Origin: Candidatus Aenigmatarchaeota archaeon
Lineage (GTDB): Archaea; Aenigmatarchaeota; Aenigmatarchaeia; Aenigmatarchaeales; JAHLMR01
Direction of reading: 5' to 3'
DNA length: 64,000 nucleotides
Assembly: GCA_018920255.1 (NCBI GenBank)
Contig: JAHLMR010000001.1
Span: 1 to 64,000, forward strand
Positions 26,179 to 35,162 of the stretch are shown piece by piece. A program made the translations under genes and the position numbers. Each line of letters opens with the position of its first letter. Position 1 is the first letter of the stretch. The notes beneath the pieces are model-generated. The model ran no database searches. It had not been told where the DNA came from and saw only the letters and a list, made by a program, of their open reading frames with translations.

Positions 26179-28080
26179 TTAAGACAATTTTTTAATATTA
26201 ACAGCAACAATCTTTAAATTTGGAGTAAAACTTTCTTCATCAAATTGTAAAGGAAACAACTTATTTATTAATAGTTTTTCAGAATGAAAATTTGCACCAA
26301 TAAACCCTTTAGAAATTTTTTTATCAACTTTTATTTTTCCGCTAACAAACCCAACTTTACTAATAACTCTTATTTTATCATTATTTTTTAACTTTAATTT
26401 TTTAGCATCTTCTGGATTAATATGAAAAAAAGGACCATCATACATTTTATTTAATATTTTTGATTTAGAAGTTGCTTCGCCTGTTAAAAATTGAAACTTT
26501 GATCTAAAACTAAATAAAATGAAAGGATATTTTTTATTCGAAACCTCTTCTATACCTTCAAAATCTTCTGGTATAAGTTTTTCATATTTTTTCTTTTTAT
26601 TTGCATAACATTCTTTTCCATTATAAACTTCATTAGCATTTATATTCATATAATCTGGAATAATATTACAAATTTCGCTGAATATTTCCTTTTCATTCTT
26701 ATAATTAAATTTTTCTGAACCAAATAGTTTAGCAAGATTACAATAAATTTTCCATTCTGGCCAAGATTTTCCTAAAGGTTCTCTAACCTTTCTAACTAAT
26801 CTTACAAGTCTTTCACCATTTGTTATAGTTCCATTACGTTCTATAAGCAATGGGGTTGGTAAAATTATTTTTGCAAATCTAGATGTTAAATTAAAATAAC
26901 TATCCATTTGAACTAAAAAAATTTTCTTAAGGTTTTTATGTACTTTATTTAAATCAGGTAAAGATTGAGCAGGATTAAAACCAGAAATTAAAGCAGTTTT
27001 TATTTCTCCAAAACATAAAGCTTCAATTAAATTTAATCCTCTTTCATTGCTTATCTTACATTTCCATTTTTTGCATAAATCCGGAATACTAAAACTTTGG
27101 ATAGATGGGCTCACTAACATATCTCCTACGCCCTGTACATTAATTTCACCTCTAGAAGTAAAAATTTTTCCATTTTTTATTATACAAAGATTATTTATTG
27201 TATGTACATTTTCAATTCCATTTACATGTTGTGTAACACCCATACCATGCATTATACCAAAATTTTTAGATTCTCCAATAATTTTTGCTGCTTCTTCAAT
27301 TTTTTCTTTTTTAATTTTGCATATTTCAGAAGTAGTTTTAATATCATATTTTCTTGTAATCTCTTTTAAAGCTTCTATATTTATATCCTTTCTTATTTTT
27401 CCACTATCAATTAAAATATTCATTAAACAGTTAAGAATTACAATTTCAGTTCCAGGGAATATTGATAAATGTATATCAGAATATTCGGCTGTTTCAGAAA
27501 ATAATGGTGCTATAGTTATTATTTTTCCTCCTTTTTTTTTCATTTCTAAAATTCTATTAAAAATAACAGGATAATTAGATGCAGGATTTGAACCAATTAT
27601 TAATAAAACATCAGAATTTACTATTTCATTTATAAAATTGGGTATAGCAGATATACCAAAATTATCTTTTAATGCCATTGTTGTTGGTGCATGACAAAGT
27701 CTTGTGCAACAAGAATCAATATTATTTGTTTGAAGTACAACTCTTCCAAATTTTTGAATAATATAATTATCTTCATTTGTTATTTTTCCAGAACCAGATA
27801 AAAATATTTCATTAGATGAAAGATTTTTTATATTGTTATAAATAAGTTTTAATGCATTTTCCCAAGTAACTTTTTTAACTTTTCCATTTTTGTTTAAAAT
27901 TGGTTCTTTTATTCTACCCTCGTCGACAACTTCATTTATAGTTAAACCCTTTATACAAGGTTTACCTTTGCTTACAATATCATTATTATCTGGAGAAACT
28001 TTTATAATCTTATTTTTTTCCACAAAATATTTTAATCTACAACCAACTCCACAATAAATACAAATACTATTAATTTCCAT
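26179..28080 (-). CDS. Formate dehydrogenase-like molybdopterin oxidoreductase, stand-alone
   Basis: A 633-residue Mo/W-bis-pyranopterin oxidoreductase most like the formate dehydrogenase alpha subunit. The [4Fe-4S] site is C7-x2-C10-x3-C14-x27-C42. The active site reads TRLCHAPT with C129 as metal ligand and H130 next to it, as in Cys-type FDH; the later region ERNGTITNGERLVRLVRK also matches. No beta or electron-transfer subunit adjoins it. GGGGAG precedes the ATG. Eight bases separate it from the upstream Orc1-like gene on the same strand. The electron acceptor and source of the cofactor are unknown; in a small genome this is notable. Confidence 0.85.
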   Translation of the reverse strand: MEINSICIYCGVGCRLKYFVEKNKIIKVSPDNNDIVSKGKPCIKGLTINEVVDEGRIKEPILNKNGKVKKVTWENALKLIYNNIKNLSSNEIFLSGSGKITNEDNYIIQKFGRVVLQTNNIDSCCTRLCHAPTTMALKDNFGISAIPNFINEIVNSDVLLIIGSNPASNYPVIFNRILEMKKKGGKIITIAPLFSETAEYSDIHLSIFPGTEIVILNCLMNILIDSGKIRKDINIEALKEITRKYDIKTTSEICKIKKEKIEEAAKIIGESKNFGIMHGMGVTQHVNGIENVHTINNLCIIKNGKIFTSRGEINVQGVGDMLVSPSIQSFSIPDLCKKWKCKISNERGLNLIEALCFGEIKTALISGFNPAQSLPDLNKVHKNLKKIFLVQMDSYFNLTSRFAKIILPTPLLIERNGTITNGERLVRLVRKVREPLGKSWPEWKIYCNLAKLFGSEKFNYKNEKEIFSEICNIIPDYMNINANEVYNGKECYANKKKKYEKLIPEDFEGIEEVSNKKYPFILFSFRSKFQFLTGEATSKSKILNKMYDGPFFHINPEDAKKLKLKNNDKIRVISKVGFVSGKIKVDKKISKGFIGANFHSEKLLINKLFPLQFDEESFTPNLKIVAVNIKKLS

Positions 28081-28088
28081 AAACTCCC

Positions 28089-28880
28089 CTATTTATGATA
28101 AATATCTTTTATTCTTTCTATTGCCTTTAATACGTCGCACATTTCAATTTTTTCAGAATTTCTATTTTCTGCATTTTCAGCAGAATTTTTTAATAAGAAA
28201 AGCCCAACTCTTAAATCACCTATTTCATATGTTTTTCTTACAATTTCTTCAAATGCTTCATATTCAAAACTATTTGGTTTAAATGCCATAAATTCTCTTT
28301 CTCTTAAAATACCTCTAATTTCTTCAAAATTATATTTTTTAAATTCTATTCTTTCTAGAAGTAATCTTGATAAAAGTCTTTCATCTAATCTGATAATATT
28401 TTCAGATGTATTTGTTATTAAAATTATTGATTTATATTTTATATCTTCAAGTATTCTATAAATAAAATTCCAATCATGAAGTCTATCAACTTCATCAAAA
28501 GCAAAAACAACACCTTCATAAGTATTTAATTTTTTTATGATAATATCTATAAGTTCCTCAGGATATCTTTCATTCGTTCTTATACCAATTTGTTCAGCAA
28601 CATAATAGATTATTTTATTATTTGTATCATGTTTCCAACAATTTATATAAATAGTTAGATAATTCCCAACATTTTCTTCAATCATTTTTCTGAAAATAAA
28701 TTTTACGCATGCAGTTTTTCCTATTCCAGGACTTCCTGTTATAAGTATATTTCTTCCATTTCTTTTCAATAAAAGAGGTTTAATACATTCTGCAATATAT
28801 TTATGTTCTTCTTCTCTGTATGGAAGTAGTCTTGGAAGGAAACTTGATTCCAAAACCCCAGGATTTATTAAAAGGTTCAT
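28089..28880 (-). CDS. Short Orc1/Cdc6-like AAA+ ATPase without winged helix
   Basis: A 263-residue AAA+ ATPase related to Orc1/Cdc6. The N-terminus (FLPRLLPYREEEHKYIAEC) matches the PxR(E)xE signature before the ATPase. Walker A is TGSPGIGKT, Walker B VFAFDEVDRL, sensor 1 LITNTSE, and sensor 2 GDLRVGLFLLKN. It stops after the lid domain; the DNA-binding winged helix of the 414-residue paralogue is missing, with no sign of a frameshifted remainder in the following 8 bases. ATG 28880 is preferred, as the upstream in-frame GTG belongs to the GTGAT ribosome binding site. The next gene is the FDH-like enzyme. Confidence 0.82.
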   Translation of the reverse strand: MNLLINPGVLESSFLPRLLPYREEEHKYIAECIKPLLLKRNGRNILITGSPGIGKTACVKFIFRKMIEENVGNYLTIYINCWKHDTNNKIIYYVAEQIGIRTNERYPEELIDIIIKKLNTYEGVVFAFDEVDRLHDWNFIYRILEDIKYKSIILITNTSENIIRLDERLLSRLLLERIEFKKYNFEEIRGILREREFMAFKPNSFEYEAFEEIVRKTYEIGDLRVGLFLLKNSAENAENRNSEKIEMCDVLKAIERIKDIYHK

Positions 28881-28979
28881 TAATATCACATTTTATTCTA
28901 AAACAGGAATATTTTTATAGATTGTCTTTAACCTTTATATTTATAATTTAAAAACTAAAAATTAATAAAAGTGATGTAA

Positions 28980-30458
28980 ATGACAGTAATAGAAGAAGTT
29001 GAATCAATGGCAAAAAGACGAGGGTTTTTTTGGCCAGCAGCACAAATATATAATCCAGTTTCTGGTTTTTGGAATTATGGGCCGCTAGGAACAAAACTAT
29101 TTAACTCTTTAATCTCATTATGGAAAAAATATTGGATTAAAGATGAAGATGCATATGAAATAAATACAACAAATGTTTTACCTGAAATAGTTTGGATAGC
29201 TTCTGGCCATACAGAAGGTTTTAATGACAAACAAACTTTATGTGAAAAGTGTAAAATGAGATGGAGAGCAGATCATTTAATAGAAGAAAAAATAAAAAAT
29301 CATCAAAAACTTGAAGGTAAATCTACAGATGAGTTAACAAAAATTATAAGGGAAAATAATATTATTTGTCCAAATTGCGGAGGAAAACTTTCAGATGTTT
29401 TTGTTTTTAACTTAATGTATGATATTAAAGTTAGTCCAACAGGAGATATAAAATGTTATTTAAGACCAGAAACAACTCAATCATCAGTAATAGATTTTCA
29501 GTATGTATATAAATCACAAAGAGCAAAACTTCCGGTTAAAATAGCGCAAATTGGAAAAAGTTTTAGAAATGAGATTTCACCAAGACAGTGCCTAATTAGA
29601 TTAAGAGAATTTTGGATGGCAGAATTTCAAATATTTTTTAATCCAGAAAATACAGAAATAGAAAATTATGAAAAAATAAAAAATAAAAAAATAAATATTC
29701 TTCCAGCAGAGTTTAGAAAAGAAGGTAAAGAAAAAGAAGTTGAAATAGAAATAGATGAAGCATTAAGAAAAGGTTGGATACCAAACAAACTTATAGCGTA
29801 TTATCTTGTAAAGGTAAATGATTTCTTTTTAGATTTAGGATTTGATAAAAAAAGAATAAGGTTTAAAGAATTATTAGATGAAGAAAAAGCCCATTATTCT
29901 AAAAAACATTGGGATTTTGAAGTTTATAGCGAAGATTTTGGTTGGATTGAATGTGTAAATAATGCATGGAGAACAGATTATGATTTATCAAGGCATGAAA
30001 AATTTTCAAAACAAAAGCTTTCAGTTTTTGAAGATAATAAGCACATTCTTCCACATCTCTATGAGCCCTCTTTCGGTATAGATAGAATAATTTTAAATCT
30101 ACTATTAAATAATTGGCATAATGATGGAAAAAGATGCTGGTTATCTCTTAAACCAAAACTAGCTCCATATATAGCAGCAGTTTTTCCGCTTGTTAAAAAA
30201 GATGGATTAGATACATTTGCAAGAAAAATTTATGAAAATCTTAAGAAAAAATATGATGTAATTTATGATGAATCAGATTCAATAGGAAGAAGATATGCAA
30301 GAGTTGATGAAATAGGTGTTCCAATTGCAATAACTATAGATTATGATTCATTAAAAAATAATACAGTTACTATAAGAGATAGAGATACTACAAAACAAGA
30401 AAGAATAAAAATTTCTGATATAGAAACTTATATTGAAAAAATTTTAGAAAAAAATTAA
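28980..30458 (+). CDS. glyS: Glycyl-tRNA synthetase (class II, archaeal/eukaryal type)
   Basis: A 492-residue class II aminoacyl-tRNA synthetase for glycine. It begins with the typical FFWPAAQIYNPVSGFWNYGP segment and has a zinc motif (CEKCKMRW ... CPNCGG), motif 2 region (KSFRNEISPRQCLIRLREF), the RPETTQSSVIDF loop and motif 3 (YEPSFGIDRIILNLL), then an anticodon-binding domain. It is somewhat shorter than the roughly 570 residues common in archaea. GTGAT precedes the ATG. It converges on the zinc-ribbon/CBS operon. Confidence 0.95.
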   Translation: MTVIEEVESMAKRRGFFWPAAQIYNPVSGFWNYGPLGTKLFNSLISLWKKYWIKDEDAYEINTTNVLPEIVWIASGHTEGFNDKQTLCEKCKMRWRADHLIEEKIKNHQKLEGKSTDELTKIIRENNIICPNCGGKLSDVFVFNLMYDIKVSPTGDIKCYLRPETTQSSVIDFQYVYKSQRAKLPVKIAQIGKSFRNEISPRQCLIRLREFWMAEFQIFFNPENTEIENYEKIKNKKINILPAEFRKEGKEKEVEIEIDEALRKGWIPNKLIAYYLVKVNDFFLDLGFDKKRIRFKELLDEEKAHYSKKHWDFEVYSEDFGWIECVNNAWRTDYDLSRHEKFSKQKLSVFEDNKHILPHLYEPSFGIDRIILNLLLNNWHNDGKRCWLSLKPKLAPYIAAVFPLVKKDGLDTFARKIYENLKKKYDVIYDESDSIGRRYARVDEIGVPIAITIDYDSLKNNTVTIRDRDTTKQERIKISDIETYIEKILEKN

Positions 30459-30459
30459 A

Positions 30460-30476
30460 AGGGGATAAACCCCCAA
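30460..30476. terminator. Weak bidirectional hairpin between convergent genes
   Basis: GGGG-ATAAA-CCCC sits between the glyS stop and the end of the convergent zinc-ribbon gene. It stands out as G/C in a very AT-rich gap, but the 4-bp stem is short; a terminator role is only suggested. Confidence 0.3.
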
Positions 30477-30478
30477 AA

Positions 30479-30610
30479 TTATCTAAATCTCATTCTAATT
30501 TTTCTTCTACAACTGCTACAAATATGTTGTGTTGCCCCATCAAATCTAACTTTTACTAATCTCCCAACTGACTTTACAGATTCACCACATATATCACATA
30601 CAGTTTGCAT
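30479..30610 (-). CDS. 43-residue zinc-ribbon protein
   Basis: A small basic protein with two Cys-x2-Cys pairs (VCDICGES near the start, HICSSCRRKIRM near the end), a treble-clef or ribbon like those of small ribosome-associated proteins. Its ATG overlaps the stop codon of the upstream CBS/HPF-like gene (TAATG), so it is translationally coupled to it. The basic RRKIRMRFR tail suggests RNA binding. It was found by reading the gap directly. Function unknown; a ribosome-linked role is inferred from its partner. Confidence 0.7.
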   Translation of the reverse strand: MQTVCDICGESVKSVGRLVKVRFDGATQHICSSCRRKIRMRFR

Positions 30611-31767
30611 TATTCTATTCCTCCTCTTTTTATTTTTATCTGATTTTTTCTCTGTTCATCAGATAAAAGTTTTTTATATTCTATTATAATTTTTTCTATT
30701 TTATCTAATACTGCTCCAACAGCATCCCTAATATCCCATCCAATATCATGAGCAGAAAACATACCAACTTTAGTCTTTACTTTTAATCTTATAGAATACT
30801 TTATTCTCTTTGGTAACGGTTCTATTTCTCCATATTTTTTAACATGCATATGTACGTACTGTATTTCAAATATTTTATTTAATTTAGCTACAGTATCCTC
30901 AAGCATTCTGTCAATGGTTGACCGTATAAACTCATCTTCTTCTCCAAGACCAGTTATTTGTAAGTATACTCCCTTCTTTTCAAACTGAGAAATATACAAT
31001 TCAAAGATATCTTTCATTGTTACAATTCCAGAAATTTTTTTATCCTTTTCTAGAATTACATAACTAACATTTTTATTAAACATTTCAGATATAGCTTCAG
31101 ATACAGAAATATTTTCATCTACTATTAATGGATTAGTATTCATTATAGTTGATACTGGTATAGACATAAGTCTTTCCATTTCAGCAGCCATTTCCCAAAA
31201 ACTCATTTTTTCATGCGATTTAAGGGATTTTAAAAAATCAAAGGATGTTACTATGCCAACTATTTTTTCATTAGAATCTAAAACAGGTAAATGAGAAACA
31301 TCATTTTCTTTCATTATCATTCTTGTTTTTCCTATGCTTGTATCAATAGTTATTGTAATAGGTTTAACAGCAATTTCTGATATTTTAGTTTGTCTAAATA
31401 ATTTTGATCCAGAGATATAATTTATTATTTCTTTCATAGAAATCTTTCCTATAATTTTAGAATTATCAATTACTGGAATGCTTCTTACACCACTTTTAAA
31501 TAATATTTTTGCCGCATCCTCTATTTTATCATCAGGTTTTGTATACATCGGTTTTGTTAATATAAATTTAGCTACTGTTGCTTTATTCGGATCACTAACA
31601 CCCTTTCTTATTATATCTTTATAAGTTATAATTCCAAAAAATTTTTTATTTTTAATAACAAATGCTTCGTGAATATGATATTTTTCCATTAATGAAAAAA
31701 AGTTTGTAAGTTTATCATCAAAGTTTAGAATAGGCAAGTCTTTTGACATAATATCTTTTACAAGCAT
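30610..31767 (-). CDS. Four-CBS protein with C-terminal HPF-like domain
   Basis: A 385-residue protein. Four CBS motifs run through residues 1-270 (VKDIMSKDLPIL, VAKFILTKPMYT, ISEIAVKPITIT, VSTIMNTNPLIV). The last 110 residues (VYLQITGLGEEDEF ... VKTKVGMFSAHDIGWDIRD) have the beta-alpha-beta pattern of the RaiA/HPF ribosome-hibernation fold. CBS domains sense adenine nucleotides, so the layout suggests an energy-responsive ribosome factor; archaeal CBS proteins that bind ribosomes have been described. The overlapping downstream zinc-ribbon gene strengthens a ribosome link. AGGGGAG lies before the ATG. Domain call is by pattern. Confidence 0.75.
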   Translation of the reverse strand: MLVKDIMSKDLPILNFDDKLTNFFSLMEKYHIHEAFVIKNKKFFGIITYKDIIRKGVSDPNKATVAKFILTKPMYTKPDDKIEDAAKILFKSGVRSIPVIDNSKIIGKISMKEIINYISGSKLFRQTKISEIAVKPITITIDTSIGKTRMIMKENDVSHLPVLDSNEKIVGIVTSFDFLKSLKSHEKMSFWEMAAEMERLMSIPVSTIMNTNPLIVDENISVSEAISEMFNKNVSYVILEKDKKISGIVTMKDIFELYISQFEKKGVYLQITGLGEEDEFIRSTIDRMLEDTVAKLNKIFEIQYVHMHVKKYGEIEPLPKRIKYSIRLKVKTKVGMFSAHDIGWDIRDAVGAVLDKIEKIIIEYKKLLSDEQRKNQIKIKRGGIE

Positions 31768-31875
31768 TATATCCTCCCCTTTCAGAAATTTATGTGGTTT
31801 CTAAGTATTTAAAATATATATTTCATAATATTTAAAAATAAACTTTTAAATAAAAATAAATTTTAATTATTTTTT

Positions 31876-32679
31876 ATGAAATTATTATACGGCTTACTAG
31901 TAATAATAACATTGTTTATTTTAATTTTATTAATAAATCAGCAAACTAATTATGAAAAACTATTATCTTATTCTATTTCTGGATGTTTTGAAAAAACTGA
32001 AAGAGAATATGAAAAAACAAAAAATATAGATAATGTTTTTACTGAAATTAGAAATAACTCAATTTATTTTATACATAAATTAAATTATGTATGTTGTGCT
32101 AAAATAAAAGTTTATTTAGAACCGTTTGAAAAAAATTCAAATTATACTATAATTAAAATTAAAGAAGTAAATGAAGGAGAAATGTGTAGATGCGTTTGTG
32201 ATTATGAAATAAATGGTTCTATAGGCCCGCTGGAAAATGGAAATTATTTACTTCAAATTTATGGAGTAGAATTTCAAAATGTTCCAGGAGAAATTATTTT
32301 TGAAAAAGAAATAAATATTAATAAAATTATTGGAGTTCCAAATCCAGCCTCAAAATATTGTATAGAAAATAATGGAAGTTTATTTATAGAAAAAGATAAA
32401 AATAATGGCGAATATGGTGTTTGTATATTTCAAAATAATGCAAAATGTGAAGAATGGGCCTTTTTTAAAGGAGAATGTTCTAAAGAAAAACCAAACTTTT
32501 GTATTTCTAAAGAAGATTGTGCATGTGGTACTCATATAAATACAGGAGAATGTTTTGTGGGCTCTAAAGAGTTTGTGAATATAGAAAAACAATGTCCAGA
32601 TTATTGCACAGGAATAGCAGGAAATTTTAAAATTGATTGTATAAATCATCAATGTAAACTTGTAAAAGCATATCATTAA
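31876..32679 (+). CDS. Membrane-anchored cysteine-rich extracellular protein
   Basis: A 267-residue protein with an N-terminal hydrophobic helix (about 4-22, LLYGLLVIITLFILILLI) followed by an outside-facing region rich in cysteine, with about 17 Cys in the C-terminal part alone or nearby (for example CVCD, CACGTH, CPDYCTG). The spacing suggests disulfides rather than metal sites. I do not recognise the family. A TATA box CTTTTAAATA about 27 bases before the ATG suggests a leaderless message. It is followed by archaemetzincin after 26 bases, but the two seem unrelated in function. Confidence 0.6.
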   Translation: MKLLYGLLVIITLFILILLINQQTNYEKLLSYSISGCFEKTEREYEKTKNIDNVFTEIRNNSIYFIHKLNYVCCAKIKVYLEPFEKNSNYTIIKIKEVNEGEMCRCVCDYEINGSIGPLENGNYLLQIYGVEFQNVPGEIIFEKEININKIIGVPNPASKYCIENNGSLFIEKDKNNGEYGVCIFQNNAKCEEWAFFKGECSKEKPNFCISKEDCACGTHINTGECFVGSKEFVNIEKQCPDYCTGIAGNFKIDCINHQCKLVKAYH

Positions 32680-32705
32680 AATATTAACAAATTTATATTA
32701 TTATT

Positions 32706-33257
32706 ATGTATATTCGTATTATACCAATTGGAAACATTCCACGAAAAATATTAGAAGCACTTTCCACAGAACTTTCTGAAATTTTAAATTCAAGAGTAAA
32801 AATACTAGATTCTGTAAAAGTTCCTCATGATGCTTATAATCATTGGAGAAAACAGTATGATGCAAAGAAAATAATACAAAATTTATCAGAACTATCTCAA
32901 ACAAAATTTATAGATAAATCAATGCCTCTACTATATGTTATAGATGAAGATATATATTTTAGCGGCCTGAATTTTATTTTTGGTTTAGAAGATCCTATTC
33001 AAGGAGCATGTATTATATCAATAACTAGATTAAGAAATGAGTTTTATGACTTAAAACCAAATCTTTCAATTTTAATTGAAAGGTCTGTTAAAGAGGCAAT
33101 TCATGAATTAGGACATTTTATGGGTCTTGAACATTGTTCTCATCCTTTTTGTGTAATGTGTTTTTCGCCGTCAGTGGGAGATATAGATAGAAAACAAAAA
33201 GACTTTTGTAGAGATTGTAAATATAAACTATCTTTAAAGGGTTATAAAATTGAATAA
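32706..33257 (+). CDS. amzA: Archaemetzincin zinc metallopeptidase
   Basis: A 183-residue archaemetzincin. The zinc-peptidase signature is HELGHFMGLEHC: three histidines and a catalytic glutamate. It is followed by the family's second, structural zinc site formed by cysteines (C in GLEHC, CVMCFSPS, DFCRDCKYK). No signal peptide, so cytosolic. The physiological substrate of archaeal AmzA proteins is unknown. The length matches the family. It is followed by a conserved hypothetical gene. Confidence 0.93.
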   Translation: MYIRIIPIGNIPRKILEALSTELSEILNSRVKILDSVKVPHDAYNHWRKQYDAKKIIQNLSELSQTKFIDKSMPLLYVIDEDIYFSGLNFIFGLEDPIQGACIISITRLRNEFYDLKPNLSILIERSVKEAIHELGHFMGLEHCSHPFCVMCFSPSVGDIDRKQKDFCRDCKYKLSLKGYKIE

Positions 33258-33305
33258 AACATAGTTTTTTAAACTTTAAATTCAATTTTTTGAAAAGGTG
33301 ATAAT

Positions 33306-33716
33306 ATGCCAATAGTTGGTTTTTTATTAAATGAAGTAAGTGGAAAAAAAATAACAGAAATTCAAGGAGGAGTTTCTGTTGCAAATAATGCAGACATTAA
33401 AAGCGTTAAAAAAGAACAAATTAAAAAATTTAACCAAGATGCTATTTCTATAGGTTTTGAATTTTCTTCTACATATACAAGTGAAGATGAAGAAATTGCA
33501 AAAATTATTATGAAAGGAAATTTAATAGCAATAGATGAGGATACAGATAAAATTTTGGAATTTTGGAAAAAGAATAAAGAACTTCCTGAGAATCTTCACA
33601 TTGAAGCTATAAATATTATTTTAAGAAAATGTTTAACAAAAATAATGTTAATTTCAGATGAACTTCAATTACCGCCACCAATTGGATTACCATTTGCAAC
33701 AAAGAAAGAAAAATAG
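33306..33716 (+). CDS. Conserved archaeal protein of unknown function
   Basis: A 136-residue soluble protein. The first 75 residues look mostly beta (PIVGFLLNEVSGKKITEIQG ... IGFEFSSTYTSEDEEIAKII), then a helical part with conserved-looking ELQLPPPIGLPFA at the C-terminus. I have the impression of similar proteins in other small archaeal genomes but cannot name a family. GGTGATA is a good ribosome binding site before the ATG. It lies 12 bases upstream of trpS, likely co-transcribed. Confidence 0.65.
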   Translation: MPIVGFLLNEVSGKKITEIQGGVSVANNADIKSVKKEQIKKFNQDAISIGFEFSSTYTSEDEEIAKIIMKGNLIAIDEDTDKILEFWKKNKELPENLHIEAINIILRKCLTKIMLISDELQLPPPIGLPFATKKEK

Positions 33717-33728
33717 TTTTAGATTAAT

Positions 33729-34841
33729 ATGAAAGAAATATTTATTCAAGAAAAAGAAAAGAGAATATCTCCATTTGATGTTGATGGAGAAGAAATAGAT
33801 TATGAAAAACTTATAAAAGAATTTGGAGTAGAACCAATTGAAAATTTAAAAAATAAAAAAGAAATAGAAAATATTGATTTTTATAAAAGAGGAAGAATAA
33901 TATCCCATAGAGATTTTGATAAATTTTTAGATGCAATTAAATCAGGAAAAAAAGTTAGTATAGTTTCTGGTTTAAATGCATCAGGAAGTATGCATTTTGG
34001 GCATAGGGGAGCATTTGATTTATGCTTGGAACTTCAGAAAAAATATAAAATACCCGTATTTATTCCAATAAGCGATGATGAAGCATACGTCTGTAAAAAA
34101 ATAAAAAATCAAGAAGAAGGATTAAAAAATGCAGAACTAATAGCTAAACAAGTTGCCGCATTGGGTTTTGACCCAAAACTAACTAAAATATTTATACATC
34201 AAAAATATACAAAAATATATAATTTGGCTATTAAATTATCAACAAAATATACGCTTTCTACAATAAAAGCTATTTATGGTTTTAAAGACGAAACAAACCC
34301 AGGATTAATGTTTTATCCTGTAATTCAAGCAGCAGATATCTTACTTCCTCAAGAACTGTATGGTCCACATCTAACATTAGTTCCAGTTGCAATAGATCAA
34401 GATCCTCATATAAGACTTGCAAGAGATATAGCAGAAAAATTTGGATATGTAAAACCAGCAGCATTACATATAAAATTTCTTCATGGATTAAGAGGAGGAA
34501 AAATGAGTAAAAGTAGAGAAGGTTCTGCATTATTTTTAAATGAAGATTTATTAAAAGTTAAAAAGCTTTGTATGAACACACTGACAGGCGGGCAAGAAAC
34601 AATAGAACTTCAAAGAAAATTTGGCGGAAAACCAAATTTATGTATTGTTCATGAATATTTATCATGTTTGTTTGATGATAATTTAGAGATAACTAAAGAA
34701 AGAGAAAAACTTTGCTTAGAAGGTAAAATTTTATGTGGTGATGATAAAAAAGTTCTTTGTGAAAAATTTCTAAAGTATCTTAAAGAATTTCAAGAAAAAG
34801 TAAAAAATATAAAAATAGAAGAATTCCTACTAAAGGAGTAA
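33729..34841 (+). CDS. trpS: Tryptophanyl-tRNA synthetase
   Basis: A 370-residue archaeal/eukaryal TrpRS. The class I HIGH-type motif is SGSMHFGHRG, the nucleotide-binding KMSKS loop is GKMSKSREGSALFL, and the tryptophan pocket region TNPGLMFYPVIQAADILLP lies between. The N-terminal 60 residues form the usual archaeal extension. It charges tRNA-Trp in the cytoplasm. It starts 12 bases after the preceding hypothetical gene. Confidence 0.96.
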   Translation: MKEIFIQEKEKRISPFDVDGEEIDYEKLIKEFGVEPIENLKNKKEIENIDFYKRGRIISHRDFDKFLDAIKSGKKVSIVSGLNASGSMHFGHRGAFDLCLELQKKYKIPVFIPISDDEAYVCKKIKNQEEGLKNAELIAKQVAALGFDPKLTKIFIHQKYTKIYNLAIKLSTKYTLSTIKAIYGFKDETNPGLMFYPVIQAADILLPQELYGPHLTLVPVAIDQDPHIRLARDIAEKFGYVKPAALHIKFLHGLRGGKMSKSREGSALFLNEDLLKVKKLCMNTLTGGQETIELQRKFGGKPNLCIVHEYLSCLFDDNLEITKEREKLCLEGKILCGDDKKVLCEKFLKYLKEFQEKVKNIKIEEFLLKE

Positions 34842-34886
34842 AATATATTTATAAATTTATATTCTTAACAAATTTAAGGTGATAAA

Positions 34887-35120
34887 ATGCAAAATATAAA
34901 ATTTGAAATTTTAAATTCAGAAATAGTTGAAATAAACGAAAGAAATTTTATAGAAATTGCAAAGAAAAAAGCTATTTCTTCAGATATTGAAAGAGAGTTT
35001 TTTTCAATTTCTAGAGGATATTTAAATCAAAAAGGAGAAAGAAAATTTAAAAATTCTGTTAGTATTCCACCAGAAGCAATAGAAAAAGTATTATTAGCAT
35101 TGGATAGAATAAAATCTTAA
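34887..35120 (+). CDS. Small conserved protein of unknown function
   Basis: A 77-residue protein, beta-rich then one helix: FFSISRGYLNQKGERKFKNS is followed by VSIPPEAIEKVLLALDRI. The pattern of strands followed by a helix recalls PC4-like single-stranded DNA-binding coactivators, but similarity by eye is weak and I do not assign it. AAGGTGATAAA precedes the ATG. It lies between trpS and pheS on the same strand. Confidence 0.55.
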   Translation: MQNIKFEILNSEIVEINERNFIEIAKKKAISSDIEREFFSISRGYLNQKGERKFKNSVSIPPEAIEKVLLALDRIKS

Positions 35121-35162
35121 ATTAGATAAACTTAAAAATATCTCTTTCAATAATTCAAGAAT

